Shown here piece after piece: positions 13,848 through 25,991 of a stretch of 64,000 bases of DNA. Under the pieces are notes generated by a model, which was given only the letters and a program-made list of their open reading frames with translations, was not told the origin of the DNA and did no database searches. The position numbers were made by a program, and so were the translations under genes. Positions within the stretch are counted from its first letter, which is position 1. The number at the start of each line of letters is the position of its first letter. Source of the stretch: Hevea brasiliensis (taxonomy: Eukaryota; Streptophyta; Magnoliopsida; Malpighiales; Euphorbiaceae); assembly GCF_030052815.1 (NCBI RefSeq), contig NW_026614812.1, forward strand, positions 43,547-107,546, read 5' to 3'.

Positions 13848-13855
13848 CTTGTGGG

Positions 13856-14027
13856 AGAGAGTTTATTACTGTCCTTAAATTTTTATAACTTAATATGATT
13901 TTAATTAATTATTTTAATATTTAAATTGATTTAAAACTCAACTAAAGATCATCTTAAATGATTTTATTTTGTTTAAATTTAATTATTATTATTATTATTT
14001 AAATAATATTTTATTTAAATATATATT

Positions 14028-14084
<57 letters not shown>

Positions 14085-15351
14085 TTGGGAGGCTGGGAGC
14101 TTGATCTGGGTTGTGAGGGAATGGAGGAATAAAGTGAAAGGGGAATGGACAAAATGGGAAACACAGAGCCTCTCTCAAAAGCTACAAAAGACCTGGACTT
14201 GCTTTTGAGTGTTGGGAGACTATCATTTCTAGTAGAAATCATGTTGACTCTCGCCACTGTCTCTGTTCCTGCTGCTTCCACCTCCTCCCATTCTCCACTC
14301 ACCTAAACAAATTTTACCCTTCTTTCTTTTTCTTTCTGTTTTTCCTTCTCTGGTAAGCATAAGAACATCTACTGTGTACTCTTCTTTTTCTTGTTTTCTT
14401 GCTGCTGCTTCTTATTCTTCTTTGTTTTGCTCTTTGTGCGTGTTTCCGAGGAACTGTTAGAAACTCGGAACTTGTCGTGCAGTTTCTCAGCATCCAATCT
14501 TGATGACTTCTATGTTGAGCCCTTGAATTGGGGATTTTTTTTTTGTTTATTTGATTCTTTGTTTTTACTTGTCTTTTGAAGGCATAAGGAGAACTCTTAT
14601 GGGCCTTTTCTAGTCTCTTTTTTTGGGACATGAATTGTGCTTTTGTTATCTGGGTTTGTTTTAGAGTGAGGATTAGAGATTTATTCGGAGTCTTTGGGAT
14701 TTTAACCCTTCTTCATGTTGTCTCCTCTGTTTGGTTGCTGAGAAAAGTAGAGGAAAGTGAAATGGGTAGAAATTCGAAGTTCTATATTTTCTATTCCTTA
14801 ATTTATTGTAATACGACAGGGGAGAAAAAAGAAAAGAAAAGAAAACAAACCCATAATGCAAAGTTGATTGAGATGATAGTTTTACAAAAGAATAAAAGAA
14901 ACTTCTTCCTTAAAATTTATCTGCCAACAAAGAGAGAGTTTTTTTCTATTTGCTATTCTTTTCATCATCATCATTGTCATCATTGTTTGTGGTGTTGTTT
15001 GTTATCAGTCTCATTATTACTGTAATATACTTAAAAGGGATATTGGTTCTAAAGGGGTATCTTTAGTTTTTGTCTATCCAGGAGCAGAATAGTGGGTTGT
15101 CTCTTGAATCTATTTGGGTTACTATCAACTGTTTGAACCCATATTATTATCTTGTAATTCTTGATGTTACTACCTACATGTTTGTTTGTGCTATTCCCTT
15201 TTTCACAACATTTGCTGTTTCTTTCACTTTCGCAAAATTATAAGTGAAGTTGGCTTTTTGGCTACAAATGCTAATAAGCTTCCTATTTGTGAATTGTGTT
15301 AGGCATTTGCACTTTCTGCTTACTGTCTGCAATTTTTGTTATTCTCTGCTG
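13856..15351 (+). promoter_or_regulatory. Promoter and 5' leader region of SPL gene
   Basis: Upstream region of the SPL gene. A (TAA)n microsatellite at 14028-14083 precedes a pyrimidine-rich leader (14318-14350). A donor-like CTG|GTAAGCAT near 14350 and an acceptor-like TTGTGTTAG at 15302 suggest an intron in the 5' UTR. If that acceptor is used, the in-frame ATG at 15268 is spliced away and translation starts at 15352. An open frame at 14630-15025 falls inside this proposed intron and has no recognisable domain. Confidence 0.45.
14028..14083. repeat. (TAA)n microsatellite
   Basis: About 18 TAA units, roughly 270 bp before the likely SPL leader. Confidence 0.9.
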
Positions 15352-18300
15352 ATGGAGTCTTGGCGCTACATTGCTGAAGAGAAAGGCCTTCCTTTCTCAG
15401 ATGAAATAGACTTGTCTATCGATTCATTTGGGAGAAGTAGAAAAGTATACACAGGGTGGGATGGGGAATCTGTTGAGAGCTTGGAGTTTATAGATTTGGG
15501 TTTCTCTGACATGCCCAGAAAGCCATTTCATGCTAGTAACACAGGTGTAGAGATTCTTGGTGGTAGTGAAGCTGGTATCCACTCTAGTAAAATAGAATTA
15601 ACTTCTCCCGGTTATATGATTGCTTCAAATTTACAGTTGGAGTCTGTGTCGAATCATTCAAATTCTCTCATGGAATCTAATAGTCAGGATTCATCACTGA
15701 TTGATTTAAAGCTAGGGAGGTTAGCTGATGGCAAAGATGCACAGAATAACAAATTTTTGAAAGATAGATCGGTGGTATCTTCAGCAAGCCCAACTTTTCA
15801 GGCAAAGAAAGCTCGAACAATGAGTTCATGCTCTCAGACTCCCTATTGCCAGGTGTATGGTTGTCACAAGGATCTCAGCTCCTTAAAGGATTACCACAAG
15901 AGACATAAAGTTTGTGAGGTTCACTCAAAGACTCCTAAAGTTATAGTTAATGGGGTTGAGCAAAGGTTTTGTCAGCAATGTAGCAGGTTGGCTTTTTTAT
16001 TTTTCTGCCCCCAATCATGATGCTTATCTCAATGTTTAGTTTTTGAAAACTATAATTATCCGTAAATTGCATGCTAGATGCTTATAATGGTGATGGTATA
16101 CTTTGAAGATTCTATATGAATACATGTCTGTTGGTTTTTTTCTGATTTATTTGGGAAAGATTATTGAAGCAAAATGGAATAAAAGTGAATGTTGAATGGG
16201 AATTTATGTTTAGTCATACAGAACTACAGACCTTTAGATTTTCTGCTGATGTAGGCAGGTTTAATTTGTCAGGAAAGTTTGTGTCAAGTATATGGCCAGT
16301 TTTGTAATAGTTTTGCTTAATGAATCATGTATCTAATTGCTATTCTCCTACACCTTGTATTCTTTTTAATAAGTTCTTTCTTCACCTCAATTGATCAGGT
16401 TTCATTTACTGGTTGAATTTGATGATGGTAAACGTAGTTGTCGTAAACGTCTAGCAGGCCACAATGAACGCAGAAGGAAACCTCAGTTTTGTGCTCTCCC
16501 TGGCAGATCCCTTAAGTTGCTGCAGCCATACCAAGGTATGAACAGTTCATACTCTTGTTCTGCATGGATAATGTGACTCAATTTTATATAGCAGCTGGAT
16601 GAATAGGTACAAGTTCCCTGCTTCTCAGGAAAAAGAAGAACAAGAAAGGATTAAAAAACCCAGTTTTTAGTGGTCTTTTTGTAAATCCATTTTAAGGAAT
16701 ATAGTATCAACTTTCCACACGAGGTATTATTAATTTTTGCTTCTTAAAGGGCTATGATCTCATTGCTAGATAAATCTTTATGTTGACAGTGCTGCTATTT
16801 TTGATTGACTGACGTCTTTTTTTATTTCTTCTATAGTCATTAATAAATGATCTAATTTAATGCATTTCAATCTTGTAATTATTTCTTCATATGAAAAAAA
16901 TTTAAGAGTTATAAATTTTTTGGTACCTGTAAATTTTTTGCTCTATAGACATGTTTCAAACTTGTGCTTTCTTTTCTGCATTTATCTTAGGGTGCATTAC
17001 TGTTGGAGTAGCTATTGAGAAAAGCAAGTCCTTAAATAAGTTATTAGAGGGTATTAAAAATTGGTGTAAAATTAAATTTGATATGTTTCTGTCCTAAGAG
17101 CTCCCAAACAAGTAAATAACTTTTTTCAAACTGTTTTTTTAACATTTAAAATTGCATGTTTCCAGAAAGTAATTTTTTGGTCTCCCAACCACAATCCCAA
17201 GCAGAGACTCAGGCTTGCAATAAGTGACAATGGTAGACCTGGATGAAAACTTTGTATTATCCAAATCTTCCTTTCTTTTCACTGGTGTATTTTTGTTGTG
17301 ACTGGCATTGTGTGAACCTGTAATCTGAGACATGCTGTTCCTAGGTTCGCATCTTTATTCCTGTTTGGGTTTCTGTCTGGCATCCAACTTCAACAACTGG
17401 TCAGCTAGTAACTTGTTGACAATTAAGTGACTAGTAATTTGTGTTGACAATTCAACAAATGTTTACAACAAGTTAAAATTTAATGCAAAACAATTTGAAA
17501 TTAGAAAGAAAATATAGGGCTGAAGCTGCATTTGCCTTTCTCCTCAATCTTGTATAGGCTAATAGAATTGTTTTTCTGGGTATTGGAATTTATTGAATTT
17601 TGATTGTATCATGCACCCCTACTAGAGTCCTGCTTATGCATCTGGGGGACTTTATGGAGTTGAGTGATCCTATTCTAAAAACAACCGTCATTATGTTCGC
17701 ATGACTTTCAACTTGCATTGTTGAACATATTTTCACTATATTACCTAAGAGGTATGAATTTGGCAGGCACCAAATTTTTGGGCACTTCCTTGCCAAAGAA
17801 AGCATCTTTTCTTTTCCCAAACATACTTCCTGGTGGTATTCTTTGTCCAGAGAGATATGAACAGACCAACTGCTACAAGCCTGTTAAATTGGAAGAGAAA
17901 TTAATCTACGGTACAAATGGGCAGTTACTTTCAAAACCTTTTCTCCATATACATGCTAATGGGATCCAAAACACTTCTGGAATTTCACCATTAGCAGCTG
18001 AAGACTTAACTATTTTTAATACTGCATCAACTATTCATGAGTTAGCTGGGGTGTGTCATTCCAGTCGTGCTCTCTCTCTTCTGTCAGCTGAATCACAGGA
18101 CTTGGGCCATTCAGCAGGAATTATAATGGCTAGGCCCTTCATCAGTCAAGCCAATCGTTCCCATCACAGTGTGGGTATTTCTGACAAACCTTTCGGGGTA
18201 GAATCTTCAGAGAAGAATATGCCAAATGTATTTCATTCATATGGAATGAATTCCATTAAAGCTAATCATATGGGATCCTTCATGGTTTCTTGTGCTGGTT

Positions 18301-18512
18301 ATGCTGCTGACCTTCAAGTTGAACCAGATGGTTTTCTTCAAGAATCGGACCTTTTGAAAGCCAAATATTGTGTTTCTGCTGAAAATGGATCTACTGTGGA
18401 TTTGCTTCAGTTGTCATCACATCTTCAGAGGGTGGAGCAACAGAGGAATTCTGTGCAAGTGAAGCCTGAAATTGAGGATTTTTCCACTTTCCTTAGCACA
18501 TATGGGGCATGA
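15352..18512 (+). CDS. SPL6: SQUAMOSA promoter-binding-like protein, SPL6 type
   Basis: Plant-specific nuclear transcription factor that binds GTAC-core DNA through an SBP domain. Three coding exons (15352-15986, 16399-16535, 17767-18512) join at GT-AG sites into 505 codons with no break. The start is ATG at 15352 ([12 protein letters not shown]), matching the MESW-type N-terminus of this clade. The SBP domain spans about residues 164-240. Zinc site 1 is C166, C171, C188, H191; zinc site 2 is C207, C210, H214, C226. A basic nuclear signal (KRSCRKR...RRRK) closes the domain. The intron after CQQCSR is at the conserved SBP position. The 'GTKFLGTSL' and 'FPNILPGG' blocks after the domain, and the neighbouring CRC-type gene, favour SPL6. 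A miR156 site lies in exon 3. An in-frame ATG at 15268 could extend the N-terminus by 28 residues, which I consider less likely. Confidence 0.92.
18067..18086 (+). promoter_or_regulatory. miR156/157 target site
   Basis: The 20-nt stretch GTGCTCTCTCTCTTCTGTCA in exon 3 is the canonical miR156 complementary site of SPL genes and encodes an ALSLLS peptide at about residues 359-364. The family is known to be repressed by miR156 in juvenile tissue, so this gene is very likely age-regulated the same way. Confidence 0.93.
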
Positions 18513-20014
18513 AAGGAACAAGGTGTGTAAATAACCAGCTTAAATCTCTTGCTAATTCTTTTATGCTGGAAATTGTCCATTTTTCTTCAGGTGACCAAAT
18601 GTGGAATCCTTTTCTTTAGAAAATTATTGAAAAATAAATGCTTATTCATGGTTGGTACTCCAAATTTCTAGCTGAAGTTACTTGATGGTAACATAGGATA
18701 AACTGCATACAATATGGGAAATAACTATGACTTGCCTGGATCTTTGTTAATTTTTATTTGTTGATCTATGTAAATCTTTCTCGAGTAATAATAAATTCAA
18801 TGATGTTGCTGGGTCAGAGGAGCCAGTTGAAGGTAAGCTGCGTCCAATGTGTAAACTGACTTCACTGGTGCAATGGACAAAAGCCCAGACTTCTGATAAG
18901 TTGAAACTTAAGATACAATTTCTAGTACATTTCTTCACTGATAAGTATAGAACAGAAATGAATGAGTTTAACTACTGTTAAGTTCGTGTAAGTTCGATAC
19001 TGTTTTTTTCTGTAGAGATCTCCATTTTGCCCATACTTGCTATTGCAAATCTGGTTCCTGGATTACTGAGTTATACAACTCAGCAAACCATCAAGAACCT
19101 TAATTTTTGTTTATCTAAAGCAGTTTGTGAAGGGGCATACCTTAATTTTTGTTTATCTAAAGCAGTTTGTGAAGGGGCAATTTTGAAGAGACAAACTAAG
19201 GGGCAAAATGAGAAGGAGCATTACTTCTTATGATGTAAATTTCTTTAAAGGGCTGTCAATTCTTTATTCAGAAGAGCTAATGCTTGATCAACTAGATGAC
19301 CTTTCATATCTTTAGTCTTTATAGGTTAAATATTCTGCTTCCTTCGTGTGGTGAATGGAATATTAGTCCTGCTACATAATGACTTTTCTCTTCTGCAGTT
19401 CCTTACAGCCATATAATATACAAATTAACCCAAAAATCTGGGAACTTTGACCCCATTGTAGCTCCATGAATGTTTGGAAAAGAGAGTTTTTCCATCTTTG
19501 GTATCAGTGTAGCCCTGAAATTCTTTTTCCAACTGAGGTAAAAGGGGATTGGCCACTTCACTCACTCATCAAAAGTTCCTCCTTTTCCTTCCTTTTCTTT
19601 GTTCTTTTCTTATTCTCTGTGGATGGTGAGTTGTAACAGGCAACACAAATTCAAAAGTTGGGAAGAATTCAGCCATCAATCGCCACTTAGAAATTCTGTT
19701 TATGCAACTTGGCATAAACTAAGATAAACCTTATGCATAAATTCTGTTTTAGGGCAATTAATTACATGCTTAAAAGGCTTGTAATATTTGTATATGTGCA
19801 TAGGGCTGAGCAGAATATGTTAAAAAAATTGAAAAACTGAATTGAATCGATGCAATTTTGTTTTTCAATTCAATTGATTTATTTTTCAGTTCAATTTAAA
19901 AAAAAAAAAAACTAATATGAAATTTTAGTACCCATAACAAGTGTTGTCGTTTTTAAGGTTATTGGGTATCGTTTCATGCCGCTTACTCTATTTACAACTT
20001 GCCCCCTCGTGCTT
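18513..20014 (+). other. SPL 3' region and intergenic DNA
   Basis: No further gene seen. A donor-like AACAAG|GTGTGTAAA just after the stop (about 18529) may mark a 3' UTR intron. An exact 42-bp tandem duplication lies at 19097-19179. Near 19800-19920 there is a short AT-rich inverted segment (CAATTCAATTGA, TTCAGTTCAATTT) resembling a decayed hAT-like fragment. Confidence 0.45.
19097..19179. repeat. 42-bp tandem duplication
   Basis: Two head-to-tail copies, 19097-19138 and 19139-19179, identical over their whole visible length (ACCTTAATTTTTGTTTATC...GAAGGGGCA). This implies a recent duplication. Confidence 0.9.
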
Positions 20015-20317
20015 GAGAGTCTGGCGTGCAGAGAAGTCCTGTTAGCTAAAGCTAAAGGTTTCAAGAATGTTCTGATTGAGGGGGACTACCAATCTGTTAA
20101 TAATGCCCTTTAGAATGGGGCAATCCCCATTTCCATCCAGAGCATTATTGCAGATACCAAGTCTTTAGCGGACCTCTTCGACACCATTTCTTTCATCTTC
20201 GTTAGAAGGAATTGCAATCAAGCGGCTCATGCTTTGGCATCTGAAGTTCTTCGTGAACCATCTTTCCTGCATTATCATTTAGAGCAAATACTTTTTGTTT
20301 CAACTTCACCATTCTAG
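20015..20317 (+). pseudogene. LINE RNase H-like (RVT_3) fragment
   Basis: A 101-codon frame with one in-frame stop (20111-20113). It shows plant LINE-type RNase H features: 'ESLACREVLLAKAKGF', 'VLIEGDYQSV' (catalytic-type E/D), and a C-terminal 'FVRRNCNQAAHALAS' with the conserved N..AH. Only the C-terminal domain is present, so this is a 5'-truncated or broken copy. Confidence 0.75.
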
Positions 20318-20396
20318 TTTACCATTTCATGTATTAATCCTATATAAAATAGATCGGGTATTATGGGAGAGGGAGAGTTTTAAGTCTTTCAAGTTT

Positions 20397-20401
20397 AATA
20401 T
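20397..20401. repeat. Target-site duplication AATAT (left)
   Basis: AATAT, matched exactly at 27947-27951 on the other side of the Tekay-like element. Confidence 0.9.
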
Positions 20402-22127
20402 TGTCACGACCCAAAATTCTGAACCGTGACCGGCACATAATTTAAGTATTCTTAAATCATGCAGGCCTTATCAGAATATCTTGAATAAATATATTGTTAC
20501 TTACTAATCTCAAAAATAGACAAAATCCAAATAAACAAAATGCTGAATAAACATCATAAATATCCCATAGGTAAACTGCGGAGTCTCTACAGATTTCAAT
20601 AAAAACTTAAGCTGTTCAATAAACTAAACTAATTATTAGCCCGAGAAAACATGAATTCGGGTATACCATGAAAACAAATCAAAGTTGTCCCTCTCCAGAG
20701 AATGGATGAATATTTGGATTAGTGCAGAATTCTCATGATAAAGCAGATGCAGTGAGAAAAGCGTGGTTTGAGCTAGATGCTCGATGAATGATAATTATAG
20801 CACACAACGGAATAGGAACAGTGGACACTTGATTAATTTCACAATAAATTTCTATTCAATAAAATCATGCTCATCTTTGTCAAAATCATTAATAAAATAA
20901 TTTCAGAAACATATATATAAAATAAATTCATTCAATAAAATTTTTATGGTACGATTGCACGGGTGATGATACCCCACATCACCAAAGGTCGGATGGTAAG
21001 CGCTACGGATATCGATACTTTCCTCCTCCTTCACGGATATCAATGCATATGATACTAATGCAAACCATAAAGCGCAATGATGCATGACTCGACAATGCAA
21101 CCTAATACCGTGATAGTCCACTGGCGGCGGATAATGAAAGCGAATCGCACGGTACCAATTCAAAATAGAAAATCAATTTTTAAAAATCAATCAAAATCAA
21201 TAAAAAATTTCAGATAGCAAATAATAACTAATAGTGTAATTCAAATAGTGTATTTCAATAGTTTCAGAGAGTCAATAAAATCAAATCAATCTCAAATCAA
21301 TTCAGTAACACATCGGTAAATTTTATAGTCAAATATCAATCAATATAAATACATTAAAGGCCTGTTCCCGGAATCCTAATGGATCTAATGCAGAGATAGT
21401 TAGCAAAAACAATTATTTAATCAAAATCGAAATAAAATTTAATAATAAAATAAAACTATAGAAAATCACATATAAAATCATTGTTAAAATATTGATTTAA
21501 AATTTCATTTAATAACAAACTTAATGCTAAGAAATTTTAAAAGGGACAAAAACGGTGCCATGTACTATAATTACCACTCACCTGGAACCTCCAAAATAAT
21601 AGCTAGATTCATTAAAAGAGAGACAATTTCAGCTGACAGAATAAATATTTGAATCTCCTTCATACCCAAAATATAAAAGAAAAATATTAAATAATAATAA
21701 AATAAAATAATTTTAATATATATATATATATATGGAAGAACGTGGACGAACAGAGAATAAAAGGGGATAAAGGGACGAACAGAAAATAAAGGGTTTATAT
21801 ATATATCGAAAAATAAATTTTTAGAGTAGTTGTAACAGATCAAGAAAATAAAATAAAATTAAATTCATCAATTATTGAATAAGGAATGAGAATTCTTACC
21901 TTGAAAACAGAATCGAACGTGATGCATAGAGAAGTAAAAATTTAGAGATTCTCTATTGAGAGTATTTGATAGAAAAAGGAGGTGACAAACAGGTTTTGAG
22001 AGCAAAGTTTAGCAGAAGAGATGATTAGGGTATATATATATTTCAAGAGTTCTATTAGGTGTATAATAGAAATAGAGTTATTATTGAACTGGGTTGTTCA
22101 GATTGCAGATATATATTTAATTTCAAA

Positions 22128-22181
<54 letters not shown>

Positions 22182-22299
22182 AAAAATAAATAAGCAGACC
22201 ATCTAATAAAATATATATATTTTTTATAAATATATTAAATTATTATTAGCTAATTAAAATAAAATAATAATAAATAATAAATGTATATGGGTTTCCACA
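20402..22299 (-). repeat. 3' LTR of Tekay-like element
   Basis: Starts TGTCACGACCC and ends GGTTTCCACA on the + strand. An (AT)n array sits at 22133-22178 inside it. Length 1898 bp. Confidence 0.92.
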
Positions 22300-22321
22300 T
22301 ACTTCCCCCCTTAAAAAAAAA
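22300..22321 (-). other. Polypurine tract of Tekay-like element
   Basis: On the minus strand this reads as an A/G-only run ending AAGGGGGGAAGT, directly against the LTR start TGTGGAAACCC. Confidence 0.85.
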
Positions 22322-22351
22322 TTCGGTCCCCGAATTTGAATAGACAAAATT

Positions 22352-22783
22352 CTAACCTGAAGAATCAAATAAGTGAGGATATTTGGCTCGCATTTCAGAT
22401 TCTGCCTCCCATGTGGCCTCACTACTTGAGTGATTATGCCACAAGACTTTGATCAAAGCCACTTCCTTAGACCGGAGTTTCCTAATTTGTCGATCTAAAA
22501 TCTTTACTGGTTGCTCCTCATATGACATATCATCCCTAATTTGCATGGTTTGAGGTTGTAAAACATGAGATGGATCTGGTACATACTTCCTAAGCATAGA
22601 AATATGGAAAACTGGATGTACATGTGCAAAACCAGGTGGAAGAGCTAAACGGTAAGCAACTGCTCTAATTCTCTCCAAAATTTCAAATGGTCCAACAAAA
22701 CGAGGGTTAAGCCTCCCTTTCTTCCCAAACCTCATGATTCCTTTCATAGGGGAAACTCTCAGAAATACATGATCACCAATCAT
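22352..22783 (-). pseudogene. Integrase C-terminal and chromodomain-like region
   Basis: About 143 codons continuing the integrase in a shifted frame. It contains the GDHVFLRVSP motif (integrase C-terminal GPY/F-type segment, 'RFVGPFEI') and then a chromodomain-like end: 'PVKILDRQIRKLRSKEVALIKVLWHN' with 'EATWE'. In chromoviruses this part steers integration. It is separated from the catalytic domain by a frameshift between about 22783 and 22860. Confidence 0.82.
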
Positions 22784-23999
22784 AAATTCTACATCTTACG
22801 CTTAGGGTCAGCATAACTTCTCTGTCGACTTGAGCAGTCAAAAGTCGATCACGAATTAGTCGAACCTTCTCTGAAGTTAATTGTATCAACTCTGGTCTAG
22901 TAAGCCTTCTTTCTCCAACTTCATCCCAACAAACCGGTGACCTACACTTTCGACCATATAATGCCTCATATGGAGCCATCTCTATACTTGCCTGATAACT
23001 GTTATTATAAGCAAACTCCACTAAAGGCAAATGATGATCCCAACCGCCACCAAAATCCATAACGCATGCACGAAGCATGTCCTCTAATATCTGTATGGTC
23101 CTTTCTGACTGTCCATCCGTCTGAGGGTGAAAAGTAGTACTAAAGTCTACTCGTGTTCCTAAAGCTTCTTGGAATTTCTTCCAAAATTGAGAAGTAAACT
23201 GAGTACCACGATCAGAGACAATGGAAACTGGAACTCCATGAAGACTAACAATCTTATTTATAAACAACTGTGCAAGTTTAGCAAAGTCATATATAGTCTT
23301 CACAAGAAGGAAATGAGCAGATTTTGTCAATCTGTCCACTATCACCCATATTGCTTTGTAACCACCTCGTGTACTAGGTAAACCCACAACAAAGTCCATG
23401 GCAATATGCTCCCACTTCCACTCGGGAATAGGCAATGACTGAAGTAACCCAGATGGTCTCTGATGTTCTGCCTTAACCTGCTGACAAGTCAAACATTTAG
23501 CAACAAAGTCTGCAATATCCCTCTTCATGCCACCCCACCAATAATGCTCCCTTAAATCACGGTACATCTTAGTTGAACCTGGGTGTACTGTGTAAGCAGA
23601 ATGGTGTGCCTCCTCCATGATTTCTCTTCTCAACTCATTAATATTGGAGACACAAAGTCTAGTGCTATAACGAAGAACTCCATCATCATTCAACATGAAT
23701 CCTTGAGCTTGGTCTTGATGAATATTATCTATAATCTCACACAGCTGAGAATCCTTCTTTTGAGCGGCCTTAATTCGATCAATCAAGATAGGCCTAACTC
23801 GAAAATGTGCTAAGAGTGATCCAGCTATGATTTCAAACTCTACTCCCTGATCTAGCAACTCATGTAATTCACCAATCAAAGGCCTCATTTTGGTAGATAT
23901 ATGGGCTAAACTACCAGAAGACTTCCTGCTTAGAGCATCAGCCACTACATTAGCTTTTCCAGGATGATACTGTATAGTGCAGTCATAATCCTTCAACAA
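22773..23999 (-). pseudogene. RNase H end, integrase zinc finger and catalytic core
   Basis: About 408 codons. It opens with the end of RNase H (YHPGKANVVADALSRK), then the integrase H2C2 finger (HSAYTVHPG...CLTCQQVK). The catalytic core has D at 'MDFVVGLP', D at 'IVSDRGTQF' and E at 'QSERTIQILEDML'. All three acidic residues are present. A TAG at 24006-24008, replacing the expected Trp after RRQRR-like residues, separates it from the upstream frame, which otherwise continues in phase. Confidence 0.88.
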
Positions 24000-24005
24000 T
24001 TCTAC

Positions 24006-25037
24006 CTATCTCCTTTGCCTAAGATTAAGATCACGTTGGTCAAATATGTATTTGAGACTTTTGTGGTCAGTGAAGATTTCACATGTCTCACCATACAGAT
24101 AGTGCCTCCAGATTTTCAAAGCAAAAATTACTGCAGCCATTTCCAAATCATGAGTTGGATAATTCTGCTCGTGCCTTTTCAACTGACGAGAAGCATATGC
24201 AATAACCCATCCATGTTGCATCAAAACACATCCTAAACCAATCCTAGAAGCATCACAATATACTACATAACCCCCTGATCCAGATGGAAGGGCTAACACT
24301 GGTGCTGTAGTTAAACGAGTCTTAAGCTCCTGAAAACTTTTTTCACAAGCCTCAGACCACTGAAATTTCACATTCTTCTGTGTCAACTTAGTTAAAGGTG
24401 CTGCAATACGAGAGAAGTCTTGAACAAACCGTCTATAATACCCTGCTAAACCCAAGAAACTACGAATCTCTGACACAGTTGTGGGTCTAGGCCAATGAAG
24501 CACTGCCTCAACTTTCTTCTTATCAACGCACACCCCATCCTTCGATACTGTATGGCCTAGGAAAGCCACACTATCTAACCAGAACTCACATTTTGAGAAC
24601 TTGGCATATAGCTTGTGTTCTCGTAAGGTCTGAAGGACAATTCTCAAATGCTGTTCATGCTCCTCCTTACTCTTTGAGTACACTAGAATGTCATCGATGA
24701 ACACTATAACAAATTGATCTAAGAAAGGCTTGAAAACTCTGTTCATGAGATCCATAAAAGCGGCCGGAGCATTGGTAAGACCAAAAGACATTACAAGAAA
24801 TTCATAGTGTCCATACCTAGTCCTAAAGGCTGTCTTGAGTATGTCTTCTTTCTTGACCCTCAATTGATGATACCCAGATCGAAGATCAATCTTGGAAAAA
24901 TACTTTGCACATTGAAGTTGGTCAAATGGGTCATCTATGCGTGGAAGAGGATACTTATTACGCACAGTTACCTTATTCAATTGCCTATAATCAATGCACA
25001 TTCTCAAAGACCCATCCTTCTTCCGTACAAATAACAT
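24006..25037 (-). pseudogene. Reverse transcriptase and RNase H, gypsy type
   Basis: About 343 codons with the RT palm: '[14 protein letters not shown]', '[15 protein letters not shown]', and the active-site FIDDILVYS. RNase H follows with '[14 protein letters not shown]', '[11 protein letters not shown]' and '[12 protein letters not shown]'. The frame is in phase with the protease part but separated from it by a TAG at 25098-25100. Domain content is complete, so decay is limited to point lesions. Confidence 0.9.
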
Positions 25038-25097
25038 AGGAGCACCCCATGGAGAAACACTAGGGTGAATAAACCCCTTATCTAGTAGGTCCTGTAG

Positions 25098-25661
25098 CTA
25101 CTCGTTCAACTCCTTAAGTTCTGCGGGTGCTATACTATAAGGTGGCATAGATATGGGCTCAGTTCCAGGAACTAAGTCTATACTAAACTCTACCTCTCGC
25201 TCTGGGGGTAAACCTGATAAATCTTCTGGAAACACATCAGGAAACTCCTTAACCACTATAACATTATCCAAACCTGCACCTTCTACCTGAACATCTCTAA
25301 CATAAGCTAGATACCCTTTACACCTCTTTCGCAATAATCGTCTAGCACTCACTACAGAAATAAGATTACTAGAGGCCATACTGCGATCTCCCTGAAATTG
25401 AAATTCTGCCTCCCCAAGAATTTTAAAGAGTACAACTTTATTATGATAATCCAATGAAATGTGATAAGTGGCTAAATAATCCATGCCTAACATCACATCA
25501 AACTCAAATATATCCGAAGAAATAAGATCTGCAACTGATTCCCTATCTCCAATGTGAACTATACATCTTCTATGCACCATATCAGTGTCTATTGCGTTCC
25601 TCATAGGTGTTGATACGAATAAAGGATACTCTAACAAAGTAGGTGATGTACTAAATATCAT
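25098..25661 (-). pseudogene. Protease region of Tekay-like element
   Basis: The frame shows the gypsy protease second half ('DVMLGMDYLATYHI') and the linker to RT ('FPDVFPEDLSGLPPEREVEFSIDLVPG'). The upstream active-site segment reads K-T-G-A instead of D-T-G-A and is out of frame by one base, at about 25665-25700. The gag stub runs directly into it, so the deletion junction probably removed the catalytic Asp. Confidence 0.8.
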
Positions 25662-25991
25662 GGAAAAGTATGGAGAAACAAAGGAATGATTGTGCCCCAG
25701 TCTTAGTCATAGGCGTCTGTTCAGATGTCTGATTAATAGTTTGAGGTGGCACCTCTCCTGTTGGATCAAGGTTTGCACCATTAAGACCCTTGGCCTTAGT
25801 TCTCCTCTTACGTCTAATAGACCCAGGCACCTATTCATTTAATAAACAAGCATTAAATTTGAAAATGTGAGCCAAATTAAGACAGGTGAAAAAGTACGAA
25901 GGGCCGAGATATCGAAGCAATGATAAGCGAAAAGACGTTAAGGATCCTATGCTCGCAAGTTTATTAGACCTCAACGGCTCGATACCAACTT
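25662..25991 (-). other. Gag remnant and primer-binding site
   Basis: Next to the LTR, the minus strand reads TTGGTATCGAGCC (25978-25990). This resembles the initiator-Met tRNA binding site TGGTATCAGAGC with small changes. A basic gag stub follows (PGSIRRKRRTKAKG) and is cut off after about 45 residues. Confidence 0.65.

Noticed and set aside
14630..15025. 131-codon open frame upstream of SPL
   Set aside because: It lies between a likely 5' UTR donor and acceptor, low complexity, no recognisable domain.
23169..24236. Plus-strand open frames at 23169, 23583 and 23964 within the gypsy element
   Set aside because: Shadows of the minus-strand pol frame.
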